A stretch of DNA of 32,252 bases from contig NZ_JAFJSY010000081.1 in assembly GCF_019857225.1 (NCBI RefSeq), forward strand, positions 1-32,252. Direction: 5' to 3'. Shown here one piece after another: positions 7,159 through 16,182 of the stretch. The position numbers and the translations under genes were made by a program. Every line of letters begins with the position of its first letter. The stretch's first letter is position 1. Under the pieces are notes generated by a model that worked only from the letters and a program-made list of their open reading frames with translations, had not been told where the DNA came from and did not search any database. The stretch comes from Streptomyces plumbidurans. Lineage in GTDB: Bacteria > Actinomycetota > Actinomycetes > Streptomycetales > Streptomycetaceae.

Positions 7159-8265
7159 ATGCCAAAGCCCGGAGAACTCACTTTCGTCGCCCCCCGCGGA
7201 GCCAAGAAGCCGCCGCGGCATCTTGCCGATCTCACTCCTGCCGAGCGCAAGGAGGCTGTGGTCGAGGTCGGGGAGAAGCCGTTTCGTGCCAAGCAGCTGT
7301 CGCAGCACTACTTCGCGCGGTATGCGCACGACCCGGCGGAGTGGACCGACATTCCGGCCGGATCGCGCGGCAGGCTGCGGGAGGCGTTGCTGCCGGAGCT
7401 GATGACGGTCGTGCGGCATCTGTCGACCGACCAGGGGACCACCCGCAAGACGCTGTGGCGGCTGTTCGACGGGACGCTCGTCGAGTCGGTGCTGATGCGG
7501 TATCCGGACCGGGTCACCATGTGCATCAGCTCGCAGGCCGGGTGCGGGATGAACTGTCCCTTCTGTGCCACCGGGCAGGCCGGCCTCGACCGGAATCTGT
7601 CCGCCGCCGAGATCGTGCACCAGATCGTGGACGGGATGCGTGCCCTGCGGGACGGGGAGGTGCCGGGCGGGCCCGCGCGGCTCTCCAACATCGTCTTCAT
7701 GGGGATGGGCGAGCCGCTCGCCAACTACAAGCGGGTCATCACGGCCATCCGCGCGCTCACCGATCCGGCCCCTGACGGGCTCGGGCTCTCGCAGCGCGGC
7801 ATCACCGTCTCCACCGTAGGGCTCGTGCCGGCCATCCACCGGTTCGCCGACGAGGGCCTGAAGTGCCGGCTCGCGATCTCGCTGCACGCCCCCGACGACG
7901 AGCTGCGCGACACCCTGGTCCCCGTGAACACCCGGTGGAAGGTGCGCGAGGTGCTCGACGCCGGGTTCGAGTACGTCGAGAGGAGCGGGCGCCGGCTCAG
8001 CATCGAGTACGCGCTCATTCGCGACATCAACGACCAGGCCTGGCGAGGGGACCGGCTCGGGCGGCTGCTGCGGGGCAAGCCCGTGCACGTCAATCTGATT
8101 CCGCTCAATCCGACGCCCGGGTCGAAGTGGACCGCCTCGCGGCCCGAGGACGAGAAGGCCTTCGTCGAGGCCATCGCCGCGCACGGTGTACCGGTGACTG
8201 TCCGGGACACCCGTGGGCAGGAGATCGACGGGGCCTGCGGTCAGCTCGCGGCCACCGAGCGGTAG
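7159..8265 (+). CDS. rlmN: 23S rRNA (adenine-2503-C2)-methyltransferase
   Basis: RlmN is a radical SAM enzyme that methylates A2503 of 23S rRNA (and A37 of some tRNAs in E. coli). The 368-residue product has the radical SAM cluster motif CGMNCPFC with Cys129, Cys133 and Cys136. The SAM-contact segment IVFMGMGEPLANY follows, then the strand HVNLIPLNPTPGS and a late Cys at about 360 (GACGQL), the position of the methyl-carrying cysteine in this family. The length and the arrangement of two catalytic cysteines are normal. A small hairpin at 8287-8308 follows the gene. Confidence 0.97.
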   Translation: MPKPGELTFVAPRGAKKPPRHLADLTPAERKEAVVEVGEKPFRAKQLSQHYFARYAHDPAEWTDIPAGSRGRLREALLPELMTVVRHLSTDQGTTRKTLWRLFDGTLVESVLMRYPDRVTMCISSQAGCGMNCPFCATGQAGLDRNLSAAEIVHQIVDGMRALRDGEVPGGPARLSNIVFMGMGEPLANYKRVITAIRALTDPAPDGLGLSQRGITVSTVGLVPAIHRFADEGLKCRLAISLHAPDDELRDTLVPVNTRWKVREVLDAGFEYVERSGRRLSIEYALIRDINDQAWRGDRLGRLLRGKPVHVNLIPLNPTPGSKWTASRPEDEKAFVEAIAAHGVPVTVRDTRGQEIDGACGQLAATER

Positions 8266-8286
8266 CCTGAGCCGGTACGAAGACCC

Positions 8287-8308
8287 GTGGATACGCGCCC
8301 GTATCCAC
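8287..8308 (+). terminator. Small hairpin after rlmN
   Basis: GTGGATAC (8287-8294) pairs perfectly with GTATCCAC (8301-8308) around the loop GCGCCC. It lies 21 bases after the rlmN stop and just before the TPP aptamer, so it probably ends the rlmN transcript. Confidence 0.5.
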
Positions 8309-8330
8309 ACCCGTTCACACATCTGCATAT

Positions 8331-8422
8331 TCCGACAGGGGAGCGCCACAGCGCTGAGAGTGCGGCAACCGGGCCGCAGACCCTCTGAACCTTGCCCAGG
8401 TCATTCTGGGTAGGAAGTTCGG
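8331..8422 (+). promoter_or_regulatory. TPP (thiamine pyrophosphate) riboswitch aptamer
   Basis: The conserved core of the THI-box is present. GGGGAGC begins the 5' side. CTGAGA (8354-8359) lies in the pyrimidine-sensing arm. GACCCTCTGAACC (8378-8390) and the CATTCTGGGTAGGAAG segment form the pyrophosphate-sensing side. CCGA (8332-8335) can pair with TCGG (8419-8422) to close P1. It lies in the leader of a thiamine-type ABC importer, so import is expected to fall when TPP is abundant. The exact P1 boundaries are uncertain by a few bases. Confidence 0.95.
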
Positions 8423-8441
8423 TGATCACTCAAGCTGTTGC

Positions 8442-8487
8442 GCCCTGCCCGGGAGCCGGTGGGATGTTCCGCCGTCCCGGGCAGGGC
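8442..8487 (+). terminator. 13-bp stem downstream of the TPP aptamer
   Basis: GCCCTGCCCGGGA (8442-8454) pairs perfectly with 8475-8487 around a 20-base loop. It lies between the aptamer and the Shine-Dalgarno sequence of thiB and is probably part of the riboswitch expression platform. The following bases are pyrimidine-rich (CGCGTCTCTTCC) but not a U-tract. It could be a terminator or a spacer helix. Confidence 0.55.
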
Positions 8488-8493
8488 CGCGTC

Positions 8494-8515
8494 TCTTCCT
8501 GGTCAGCCAGGAGGA
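8494..8515 (+). promoter_or_regulatory. Hairpin that can sequester the thiB Shine-Dalgarno sequence
   Basis: TCTTCCTGG (8494-8502) can pair with CCAGGAGGA (8507-8515), with one G-U wobble and a TCAG loop. The right arm contains the whole AGGAGG ribosome-binding site of thiB (start at 8521). This fits translational control by the upstream TPP riboswitch. Pairing is seen in the sequence; its regulatory use is inferred. Confidence 0.55.
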
Positions 8516-8520
8516 AGTCA

Positions 8521-9594
8521 GTGCACAACAAGGCATTCATGGCCGCCGCGGTCGGCCTCGGTCTGATCACGCTGGCCGCGTGCGGTTCGTCCCACGACGA
8601 GGGCTCGGGGGACTCCAAGACCGTCACCCTCGTCAGCCACGACTCGTGGGCCGTCTCCAAGAGCGTCCTCGCGGACTTCGAGAAGAGCTCCGGCTACAAG
8701 GTCCATGTCCTGAAGGACGGCGACGCGGGCCAGGCCGTCAACAAGGCGATCCTGACCAAGGACAACCCGCAGGGCGACGTCTTCTTCGGCGTCGACAACA
8801 CCCTGCTCTCCCGGGCCCTCGACAACGGTCTCTTCCAGTCGTACGAGGCCAAGGGACTTGACCAGGTCCGCTCCGAGTACCAGGTCGACCAGGACAAGCA
8901 CCGGGTCACGCCCATCGACTCCGGCGACATCTGCGTCAACTACGACAAGGCGTACTTCAGCAAGCACAAGCTGGCCCCGCCGCAGTCGTTCGACGACCTG
9001 GTCAAGCCCCAGTACAAGAACCTCCTGGTCACCGAGAACGCCGCCACCTCCTCGCCCGGCCTCGGTTTCCTGCTCGGCTCGGCCGCCAAGTACGGCGACG
9101 CCGGCTGGCAGGGCTACTGGAAGAAGCTCAAGGCGAACGGCGTGAAGGTCGTCGACGGCTGGGAGCAGGCCTACAACGAGGAGTTCTCCGGATCCGCCGG
9201 GGGCAAGAAGGCCAAGGGCGACCGGCCGCTCGTCGTCTCCTACGCCTCCTCGCCGCCCGCCGAGGTCATCTACGCGAACCCGAAGCCGAAGACGGCGCCG
9301 ACCGGGACGTCGTACGGCACCTGCTTCCGGCAGATCGAGTACGCCGGACTGCTCAGCAACGCGGGGAACACCAAGGGCGGCAAGGCGCTCATCGACTTCC
9401 TGGTGACCAAGGAGTTCCAGCAGGACATGCCGCTGAACATGTTCGTCTACCCGGTGGTGAAGGGCGCCACGACCCCGGCCGAGTTCGAGAAGTTCGGGCA
9501 GCCCGCCAAGGATCCGGAGCAGATGACGCCGGACAGGATCGCCGACCACCGTGACCAGTGGGTCAAGTCGTGGACGTCACTCGTACTGAAGTAG
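8521..9594 (+). CDS. thiB: Thiamine-type ABC transporter, substrate-binding lipoprotein
   Basis: This is a predicted extracellular lipoprotein that delivers thiamine (or TPP) to the membrane permease. The 357-residue product begins with a lipoprotein signal peptide ending in LAAC (Cys21 lipidated). A periplasmic-binding fold follows, with VTLVSHDSWAVSKSVLADFEKSSGYKV-like N-terminal strands, the GDVFFGVDNTLLSRAL region and the PIDSGDICVNYD segment typical of the ThiB family. GTG at 8521 is chosen because of AGGAGG at 8509-8514 and the lipobox position. The TPP riboswitch directly upstream supports the substrate. The permease gene overlaps its 3' end. Confidence 0.93.
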   Translation: MHNKAFMAAAVGLGLITLAACGSSHDEGSGDSKTVTLVSHDSWAVSKSVLADFEKSSGYKVHVLKDGDAGQAVNKAILTKDNPQGDVFFGVDNTLLSRALDNGLFQSYEAKGLDQVRSEYQVDQDKHRVTPIDSGDICVNYDKAYFSKHKLAPPQSFDDLVKPQYKNLLVTENAATSSPGLGFLLGSAAKYGDAGWQGYWKKLKANGVKVVDGWEQAYNEEFSGSAGGKKAKGDRPLVVSYASSPPAEVIYANPKPKTAPTGTSYGTCFRQIEYAGLLSNAGNTKGGKALIDFLVTKEFQQDMPLNMFVYPVVKGATTPAEFEKFGQPAKDPEQMTPDRIADHRDQWVKSWTSLVLK

Positions 9595-11255
9595 CGCCGT
9601 CCGGGGCGGCCCCGCGCGGGTCCCGGCGGGTGAGCGCGGCGCGGCTCGGCCTGATGGCCGTGCCCGTCGCGTTCTTCGCGCTGTTCTTCGCCTGGCCCGT
9701 GGCCGCGATCGTGGCGCGTGGGCTCAAGGTCGACGGGGCGTGGCAGTTCGGCCGGATCGCGGACGTCGTCACACAGCCCGACATCCGGCACGTGCTGTGG
9801 TTCACCACCTGGCAGGCGCTCGCCTCGACCGCGCTCACGCTGCTGATCGCGCTCCCCGGCGCCTACGTCTTCGCGCGCTTCGACTTCTCCGGCAAGCAGG
9901 TGCTGCGGGCCGTCGTCACGGTCCCCTTCGTGCTGCCGACGGTGGTCGTCGGCACGGCGTTCCTCGCGCTCGTCGGGCGCGGGGGACTGCTCGACGAGCT
10001 GTGGGGCGTACGGCTGGACACCACCGTGTGGGCCATCCTGCTCGCCCATGTCTTCTTCAACTACGCCGTCGTCGTACGGACCGTGGGCGGCCTGTGGGCA
10101 CAGCTCGACCCGCGGCAGGAGGAGGCCGCGCGGATGCTGGGCGCGTCGCCGCTGCGGGCCTGGCGGAAGGTGACGCTGCCCGCGCTCGCGCCCGCCGTGG
10201 CCGCCGCCGCACTCATGGTCTTCCTGTTCACCTTCACCTCCTTCGGCGTGGTGCAGATCCTCGGCGGACCGACCTTCTCCACCCTCGAAGTGGAGATCTA
10301 TCGGCAGACGTCCGAGATCTTCGACCTGTCCACGGCCGCGGTGCTCACCATCGTCCAGTTCGTGGCGGTGGGCGCGATCCTCGCCGTGCACGCCTGGACC
10401 GTACGGCGGCGGGAGACCGCCCTGCGCCTCGTCGACGCCTCCGTGACCGCGCGACGGCCGCGCGGGGCGCGCGAGTGGGGGCTGCTCGCCGGTGTCCTCG
10501 CCACCGTCGCCGTGCTGCTCGTGCTGCCGCTCGCCGTACTGGTGCAACGGTCCCTGGGCACAGCCGACTTCGGCTACTACCGGGCGCTGACCCACGAGGA
10601 CGGCGGCACCTTCCTGGTTCCGCCGATCGAGGCGATCGGCAACTCGCTGCAGTACGCCGTCGCCGCCACCGCGATCGCCGTGGTGATCGGCGGACTCGCC
10701 GCCGCGGCCCTCGCCCGGCGGGACGCGGGCCGCCTGGTGCGCGGCTTCGACGCGCTGCTGATGCTGCCGCTGGGCGTCTCGGCGGTGACGGTCGGCTTCG
10801 GGTTCCTGATCGCGCTGGACGAGCCGCCGCTGGACCTCAGGTCCTCCTGGATCCTGGTGCCGCTCGCACAGGCGCTGGTGGGCGCCCCCTTCGTCGTACG
10901 GACCATGCTGCCGGTGCTGCGGGCCGTGGACGCGCGGCTGCGGGAGGCGGCGGCCGTGCTCGGGGCGTCGCCCTGGCGGGTGTGGCGCGAGGTCGATCTG
11001 CCCCTGGTGCGGCGGGCGTTGCTGGTCGCGGCCGGGTTCGCCTTCGCGGTGTCGCTCGGGGAGTTCGGGGCGACCGTGTTCATCGCGCGGGCCGACCGCC
11101 CGACGCTGCCGGTCGCGGTGGCGCGTCTGCTCGGCCGCCCGGGGGAGCTCAACTACGGCCAGGCGATGGCCCTTTCCACGATTCTGATGGTGGTGTGCGC
11201 GGTGGCGCTGCTGGTGCTGGAGCGGCTGCGCACCGACCGGACAGGGGAGTTCTAG
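9570..11255 (+). CDS. thiP: Thiamine-type ABC transporter permease (fused two-domain)
   Basis: This is an integral membrane permease of about 561 residues with two tandem BPD_transp_1 units in one chain, as in ThiP and FbpB-type proteins. Each half has about six hydrophobic segments and one EAA loop that contacts the ATPase. These loops read EEAARMLGASPLRAWRKV in the first half and REAAAVLGASPWRVWREV in the second. The start is uncertain: GTG at 9570 overlaps the end of thiB by 25 bases, while GTG at 9558 or 9630 is also in frame, and none has a strong ribosome-binding site. The stop TAG is immediately followed by the ATG of the ATPase gene. Confidence 0.92.
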   Translation: MDVTRTEVAPSGAAPRGSRRVSAARLGLMAVPVAFFALFFAWPVAAIVARGLKVDGAWQFGRIADVVTQPDIRHVLWFTTWQALASTALTLLIALPGAYVFARFDFSGKQVLRAVVTVPFVLPTVVVGTAFLALVGRGGLLDELWGVRLDTTVWAILLAHVFFNYAVVVRTVGGLWAQLDPRQEEAARMLGASPLRAWRKVTLPALAPAVAAAALMVFLFTFTSFGVVQILGGPTFSTLEVEIYRQTSEIFDLSTAAVLTIVQFVAVGAILAVHAWTVRRRETALRLVDASVTARRPRGAREWGLLAGVLATVAVLLVLPLAVLVQRSLGTADFGYYRALTHEDGGTFLVPPIEAIGNSLQYAVAATAIAVVIGGLAAAALARRDAGRLVRGFDALLMLPLGVSAVTVGFGFLIALDEPPLDLRSSWILVPLAQALVGAPFVVRTMLPVLRAVDARLREAAAVLGASPWRVWREVDLPLVRRALLVAAGFAFAVSLGEFGATVFIARADRPTLPVAVARLLGRPGELNYGQAMALSTILMVVCAVALLVLERLRTDRTGEF

Positions 11256-12275
<1,020 letters not shown>

Positions 12276-12298
12276 GAACTGAATGAGAACTGACGACG

Positions 12299-12333
12299 GT
12301 GGCCCGTCCCCCGGGGATACGGGGACGGGCCAC
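12299..12333. terminator. Bidirectional terminator between convergent genes
   Basis: GTGGCCCGTCCCC (12299-12311) pairs perfectly with 12321-12333 around a 9-base loop. It lies between the convergent ABC importer operon (plus) and the LAETG surface protein gene (minus). Confidence 0.85.
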
Positions 12334-12355
12334 GGACGTACTGCGAGGTGCGGTG

Positions 12356-13042
12356 TCAGCTCTTGCCGGCGGCACCACGACGGCGCATGCCGAAGAAGAC
12401 GGCGCCGCCGCCGACCACGACCAGGGCGCCCGCGATACCGGCGATCATGCCGGTGTTGGAGTTCGCACCGGTCTCGGCGAGGTTCGAGTCACCGGCCGCC
12501 GGGGACGGGGCGTTGCTCGCGGTGCCGGCCGGAGCGGAGCTGCTCTCCGAGGCCGACGGAGTCGGGGACTCCTTGACCGGCGGCTTGGACTCCGACGGCG
12601 ACGGGGTCGCCGGCGGGGTCGTCTCGTCCTTGGAGCAACCCTCGGAGGGGGTGGTCAGGGGCGAGCCCTTGATGTCGTCGTCGATGTGGATGCGACCACT
12701 GTCGACCTTGACGTGCACGCGGTACTGAGCGTTCGGCTTCCAGTCCTCGGCGAAGGTGATGGTGTTGCCTTCGCGGGAGCCCTGGACCTCCTGCTCACCG
12801 ACCTTCTTGACGTCCGCGCCGTTGTTCTCGAGGAACACGGAGACGGTCGCCTTGGTGCCGGAGGAGTCGACGTCGGTGACGTTGATGACGCCCTGGCTGC
12901 CGTTGCACTTGGCTTCGGCAGAGAACTCACTGATGTTGCAGGCGAGCGCGCTGCCCGCGGCACTCAGTGCGAGTGCGGAGGAAGCGGCGGCGACGCCAAG
13001 GATCTGCACGGAACGACGTGCATTGCGGCGGGATATGGACAC
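12356..13042 (-). CDS. Sortase-anchored surface protein with LAETG sorting signal
   Basis: This is a predicted cell-wall protein of 228 residues and unknown function. It has an N-terminal signal peptide (Arg-rich start, hydrophobic core about residues 13-34, cleavage near ALA). A compact domain with three cysteines (35, 46, 136) follows, then a Pro/Ser/Thr/Glu-rich stalk (about 140-185). The sorting signal LAETG is at 188-192, with a hydrophobic helix (about 199-217) and the basic tail MRRRGAAGKS. LAxTG is the motif expected for actinobacterial class E sortases. No sortase gene is adjacent. The GTG at 13042 has AAGGG upstream. A TTGACA/TATAGA pair lies about 100 bases upstream. Confidence 0.9.
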   Translation of the reverse strand: MSISRRNARRSVQILGVAAASSALALSAAGSALACNISEFSAEAKCNGSQGVINVTDVDSSGTKATVSVFLENNGADVKKVGEQEVQGSREGNTITFAEDWKPNAQYRVHVKVDSGRIHIDDDIKGSPLTTPSEGCSKDETTPPATPSPSESKPPVKESPTPSASESSSAPAGTASNAPSPAAGDSNLAETGANSNTGMIAGIAGALVVVGGGAVFFGMRRRGAAGKS

Positions 13043-13135
13043 GTTTGCCCTTCACGGGGTGCGCAACTGCGGGGGGTTGACGAAGGTGAAGCACCTGTGG
13101 AGGCGAAGCCTCACTCTCCCCAGGAGACTCACAGG

Positions 13136-13162
13136 TCTATAAGCGTTCCATAAGAGTGTCAA
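13136..13162 (-). promoter_or_regulatory. Possible promoter of the LAETG protein gene
   Basis: On the minus strand, TTGACA (13157-13162, perfect -35 consensus) and TATAGA (13136-13141) are separated by 15 bases, somewhat short of the usual 17. They lie about 94 bases upstream of the GTG. A small stem (GTGAGGC with GCCTCCAC, 13097-13114) would fall in the leader. Confidence 0.5.
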
Positions 13163-13197
13163 TGCGTAGGCGGGGTCTGCCCGTTGGCTTTACGTTC

Positions 13198-14322
13198 TTA
13201 TTGCATGCCGAGACGTTTCAACGCGTCGGGAGCCTCCTCGATACGGTCAACGAGGGCGATACGGGACTCCATCGATCGTTCCCGGGCGAGCGCACGCAAG
13301 AGGGGCCACGTAGGGAGCCGCTCGGTCCAGTGCTCCCGGTCGACCAGCACCATGGGGGTCGGTTCGCCGCGCGACTCGTAGTAGTTGGGCGTCGCGTTGT
13401 CGAAGATCTCCTGTACGGTCCCGGCGGCGCCGGGCAGGAAGACCACCCCCGCGTTGGAGCGGGCCAGCAGGCCGTCCTCGCGGGTGGCGTTGGCGAAGTA
13501 CTTGGCGATGTGCGAGGCGAAGGCGTTGGGCGGCTCATGGCCGTAGAACCAGGTGGGGATCCCCACGGAGTGGTTGCCTTTCGGCCAGCGGGTGCGCACG
13601 TCGAAGGCGGCCTGGGCCCACTCTGTGATCGAAGGGGTGAAGGAGGGCGACTTGGCGAGCAGCAGACAGGCCTCCTCCAGCACCTCGTCGTCGTACGGCG
13701 CCGTGTACGCGCCCAGGTTGGCCGCCTCCATGGCGCCCGGACCGCCGCCGGTCGCCACGGTCAGCCCGGCGCGGCTCAGCTCCCGCCCGAGGCGCGCGGC
13801 ACCCGCGTACGCCTGCGTGCCGCGCTTCATCGCGTGGCCGCCCATGACGCCCACCACCCGTGCCCCGCGCAGCAGTTCGTCGAGGGCGTCGGAGATGGAG
13901 TCGTCGTGGACGGCCCGCAGCATCGAGGCGTATATGTCGCCGTCGGCCTTGGTGCTCTGGAACCACTCGTAGGCGAGCGCGTCCGGCGTGCGCTCATAGC
14001 CCTGGTCGAGCGAGGCGAACAGCTCGTCGGGCGTGTAGAGACGGCCGCGGTAGGGGTCGAAGGGCAGGTGCGGGACGGGCGGGAAGACCAGGGCGCCGTC
14101 GGCGCGGACCTTGGCCGCCGCGTCCTCGCGCATCGGGCAGCCGAGGAACACGGCCCGCGCGGTGTCGGTGGTGAGCAACTCGCGCGTACGGTCCGTCAGA
14201 TCGACGCCTTGTACGCGGTGTCCGGCGAGAGTGCCGCGGGCCGAGACGGTCGCGTCGAAGTCCTCGAGCGTCTCGATCTCGCGGTCGTCGTGAGGGGCCG
14301 CATGGGCCGGGCTGGTGTGCAC
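13198..14322 (-). CDS. LOG/PpnN-like Rossmann-fold nucleotide-binding protein
   Basis: The 374-residue product resembles the LOG family (the 'lysine decarboxylase' fold; phosphoribohydrolases or nucleotide nucleosidases). Visible elements are a first Rossmann strand ARVVGVMGGHAMKRGT (about residues 153-168), the TGGGPGAMEAAN motif and a second FLPGAAGTVQEIFD motif. In most LOG proteins the latter reads PGGxGTxxE. Here Gly-Gly is Gly-Ala, while Gly-Thr and the Glu remain. The protein is about twice the length of plant LOG, with an extra N-terminal domain as in PpnN-type proteins. The substrate is not known. GTG at 14322 is the upstream-most start. The gene stands alone between the surface protein and the glyoxalase-like gene. 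Confidence 0.8.
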   Translation of the reverse strand: MHTSPAHAAPHDDREIETLEDFDATVSARGTLAGHRVQGVDLTDRTRELLTTDTARAVFLGCPMREDAAAKVRADGALVFPPVPHLPFDPYRGRLYTPDELFASLDQGYERTPDALAYEWFQSTKADGDIYASMLRAVHDDSISDALDELLRGARVVGVMGGHAMKRGTQAYAGAARLGRELSRAGLTVATGGGPGAMEAANLGAYTAPYDDEVLEEACLLLAKSPSFTPSITEWAQAAFDVRTRWPKGNHSVGIPTWFYGHEPPNAFASHIAKYFANATREDGLLARSNAGVVFLPGAAGTVQEIFDNATPNYYESRGEPTPMVLVDREHWTERLPTWPLLRALARERSMESRIALVDRIEEAPDALKRLGMQ

Positions 14323-14348
14323 GGCCCCATGCTAGGCACCGGTGTCGC

Positions 14349-14756
14349 TCAGGCCTGGACGGCCGCCGGGTCCATCCACATGACCTCCCAGGAGTGGCCG
14401 TCGAGGTCGTCGAAGGAGCGGCCGTACATGAAGCCGTGGTCCTGGGCGTCCTCGTTGGCGGTGCCGCCGGCCTCGACCGCCTTGTTCACCAGCTCGTCGA
14501 CCTTCTCGCGGCTCTCCGCGCTCAGGCAGATCAGCACCTCGCTGGTTTTGGTGGAGTCGGCGATCTCCTTCTTGGTGAAGTCGGCGTAGCGCTGCTTGCT
14601 CAGCAGCATCGCGACGATCGTGTCGCTGATCACGACACAGGCGCAGTCCTCGGTGCTGAACTGCGGATTGATCGCGTAGCCGAGGTGGGTGAAGAACTTT
14701 CTGGACGCCTCGACGTCCTCGGTGGCCAGGTTCATGAAGATCATCTGCTGGTACAT
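14349..14756 (-). CDS. Glyoxalase/VOC superfamily protein
   Basis: The 135-residue product starts MYQQMIFMNLATEDVEASRKFF and has the beta-alpha-beta-beta-beta repeats of the vicinal oxygen chelate fold. The second half ends with FMYGRSFDDLDGHSWEVMWM, close to the DPDGHxWE pattern, with candidate metal ligands. The role is unknown; relatives include antibiotic-resistance proteins, dioxygenases and uncharacterised lyase-like proteins. ATG at 14756 has GGGAGAG upstream. The gene lies between the LOG-like gene and the ABC permease, all on the same strand. Confidence 0.9.
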   Translation of the reverse strand: MYQQMIFMNLATEDVEASRKFFTHLGYAINPQFSTEDCACVVISDTIVAMLLSKQRYADFTKKEIADSTKTSEVLICLSAESREKVDELVNKAVEAGGTANEDAQDHGFMYGRSFDDLDGHSWEVMWMDPAAVQA

Positions 14757-14817
14757 GTGCGTCTCTCCCGTCGGGCAGGTGCCTTTCGCAGGGGTAGACC
14801 GGTGGCCCGCACCGAAC

Positions 14818-16182
14818 TCATCGGCGGGCGAGCGGAAGTGCCGCCAGCTCGGCCACGACCAGGGTGAGCGGGGCGAACGCGGCGAGCAGCGCCCCGGCGC
14901 GCAGGGCGGCGGCACTGCGCAGCATCGTGACGGGCGCGCCGAGCCGCATCAGCGCGGCCGTGGTGCCCGCCCGCTCGTGCTTGGCCTCCACGGCGGCGGT
15001 GAGCAGCGTGGCGACGGTGCAGCCGGCCACGAGCAGCGTGCCGAGGGTGCTGAGAGGGCCGAAGCCGGGCTGGTCCGTGCCGAGCAGCGCCGTCACGGCG
15101 AAGACGCCGGAGGCGACCGCGCAGACGACTCCGAGCGGACGCCCGATCCGGGTGGCCTCCTCCATCAGGACCCGCCCGGCGAGCAGCCGCAGGGCGCCCG
15201 GACGGGCCGACTGCAGCAGACGGCCGCACAGATGGGTCAGGCCAGGTCCCGCCAGCGCCAGCCCGAGCGCGGTGAGCGCCCAGCCGGCCAGGACCCCCGG
15301 GGTGCCCGCGGCGAGGCCGCCGGGCAGGGCGAGGCGGGAGCCGTCGGTCGTGCGGTCGGCGTAGGCCTCCACGGCGAGCCCCGCGGCCAGGACGGCGATG
15401 CCCCAGGGCAGGCCGACGGGTGCGGTGCGCGGGCTCGGGGGCCGGGTGGGATCGGGGTCGGGCGTGGCCGCCGCCTGCTCGGCCGGGCCGGAGCCGTTGG
15501 CCGACGGAGCCGCGGCCTCGGTGGCTCCGTCGGTCCCGGCGGGCCGGCTCGCGGTGGTGCGCCCATGCGCGCCGAAGCGGCCGTACGCCCCGAAGGTCTC
15601 GCGCGCCACCGACCTGCCGTACGCGCCGAAGCGGCCGTACCCCCGCATCGGGCGTCCCGTGGCCGGTCGCGCGTCGCGTGGGCGCAGGAGCAGCGCGACG
15701 GTCGCCGACGAGATCGCCGGGACCAGCGCCAGCAGGGTCAGGGCCGCCGGGAAGGGCAACGGCTGGTCCGCGGCCAGGAACTGAGCCGCAGTTCCTGCCG
15801 GCGGCCCGCCCGCGAGGTCGCCGCGCAGCTGGAGGAAGACCACGAGGGCCAGCAGGGAGCCCAGCGTGCAGGACAGGGCCGTGGTGGTGGCCGAGATCGT
15901 CATCAGACGGCCGGGGCCGAGCCCGATGGCGGACAGGCCGGGGCGGGGCCGGGTCGCCGGGTCGGTACGGGCGACCGCCGCCGCGAGATGGACGGTGGCG
16001 GCCAGCGGGGTCAGGCACCAGGCGAGCCGCAGCAGCGCGGAGGTGGCGTGGTCCGCATGGCTCATGGCGTAGCCGAGGGAGCACAGCAGGAGGAAGCCCG
16101 TGCCCGCCGACGCCAGCGCCACCAGGGCACGGCGCAGTTGTACGGCCGGGTGGGCGCCGCGGGTCAGACGGAGAGCGAGCAC
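14818..16182 (-). CDS. ABC transporter permease-like membrane protein
   Basis: The 454-residue product starts MLALRLTRGAHPAVQLRRAL. It has several hydrophobic segments near the N-terminus (about residues 20-40, 51-70, 90-110, 140-160), a long hydrophilic Pro/Ala/Arg-rich middle, and a further hydrophobic set in the C-terminal half ending LTLVVAELAALPLARR. This resembles FtsX/MacB-like permeases reduced and split by a loop. The middle carries repeated RFGAYGR/RFGAHGR segments. The chosen GTG at 16182 overlaps the upstream ATPase stop by 19 bases, which suggests translational coupling. The substrate is unknown. Confidence 0.75.
   Translation of the reverse strand: MLALRLTRGAHPAVQLRRALVALASAGTGFLLLCSLGYAMSHADHATSALLRLAWCLTPLAATVHLAAAVARTDPATRPRPGLSAIGLGPGRLMTISATTTALSCTLGSLLALVVFLQLRGDLAGGPPAGTAAQFLAADQPLPFPAALTLLALVPAISSATVALLLRPRDARPATGRPMRGYGRFGAYGRSVARETFGAYGRFGAHGRTTASRPAGTDGATEAAAPSANGSGPAEQAAATPDPDPTRPPSPRTAPVGLPWGIAVLAAGLAVEAYADRTTDGSRLALPGGLAAGTPGVLAGWALTALGLALAGPGLTHLCGRLLQSARPGALRLLAGRVLMEEATRIGRPLGVVCAVASGVFAVTALLGTDQPGFGPLSTLGTLLVAGCTVATLLTAAVEAKHERAGTTAALMRLGAPVTMLRSAAALRAGALLAAFAPLTLVVAELAALPLARR

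Noticed and set aside
12356..13042. Chaplin-type protein
   Set aside because: It lacks the chaplin domain; the signal peptide and sorting signal are shared, but the central domain differs.
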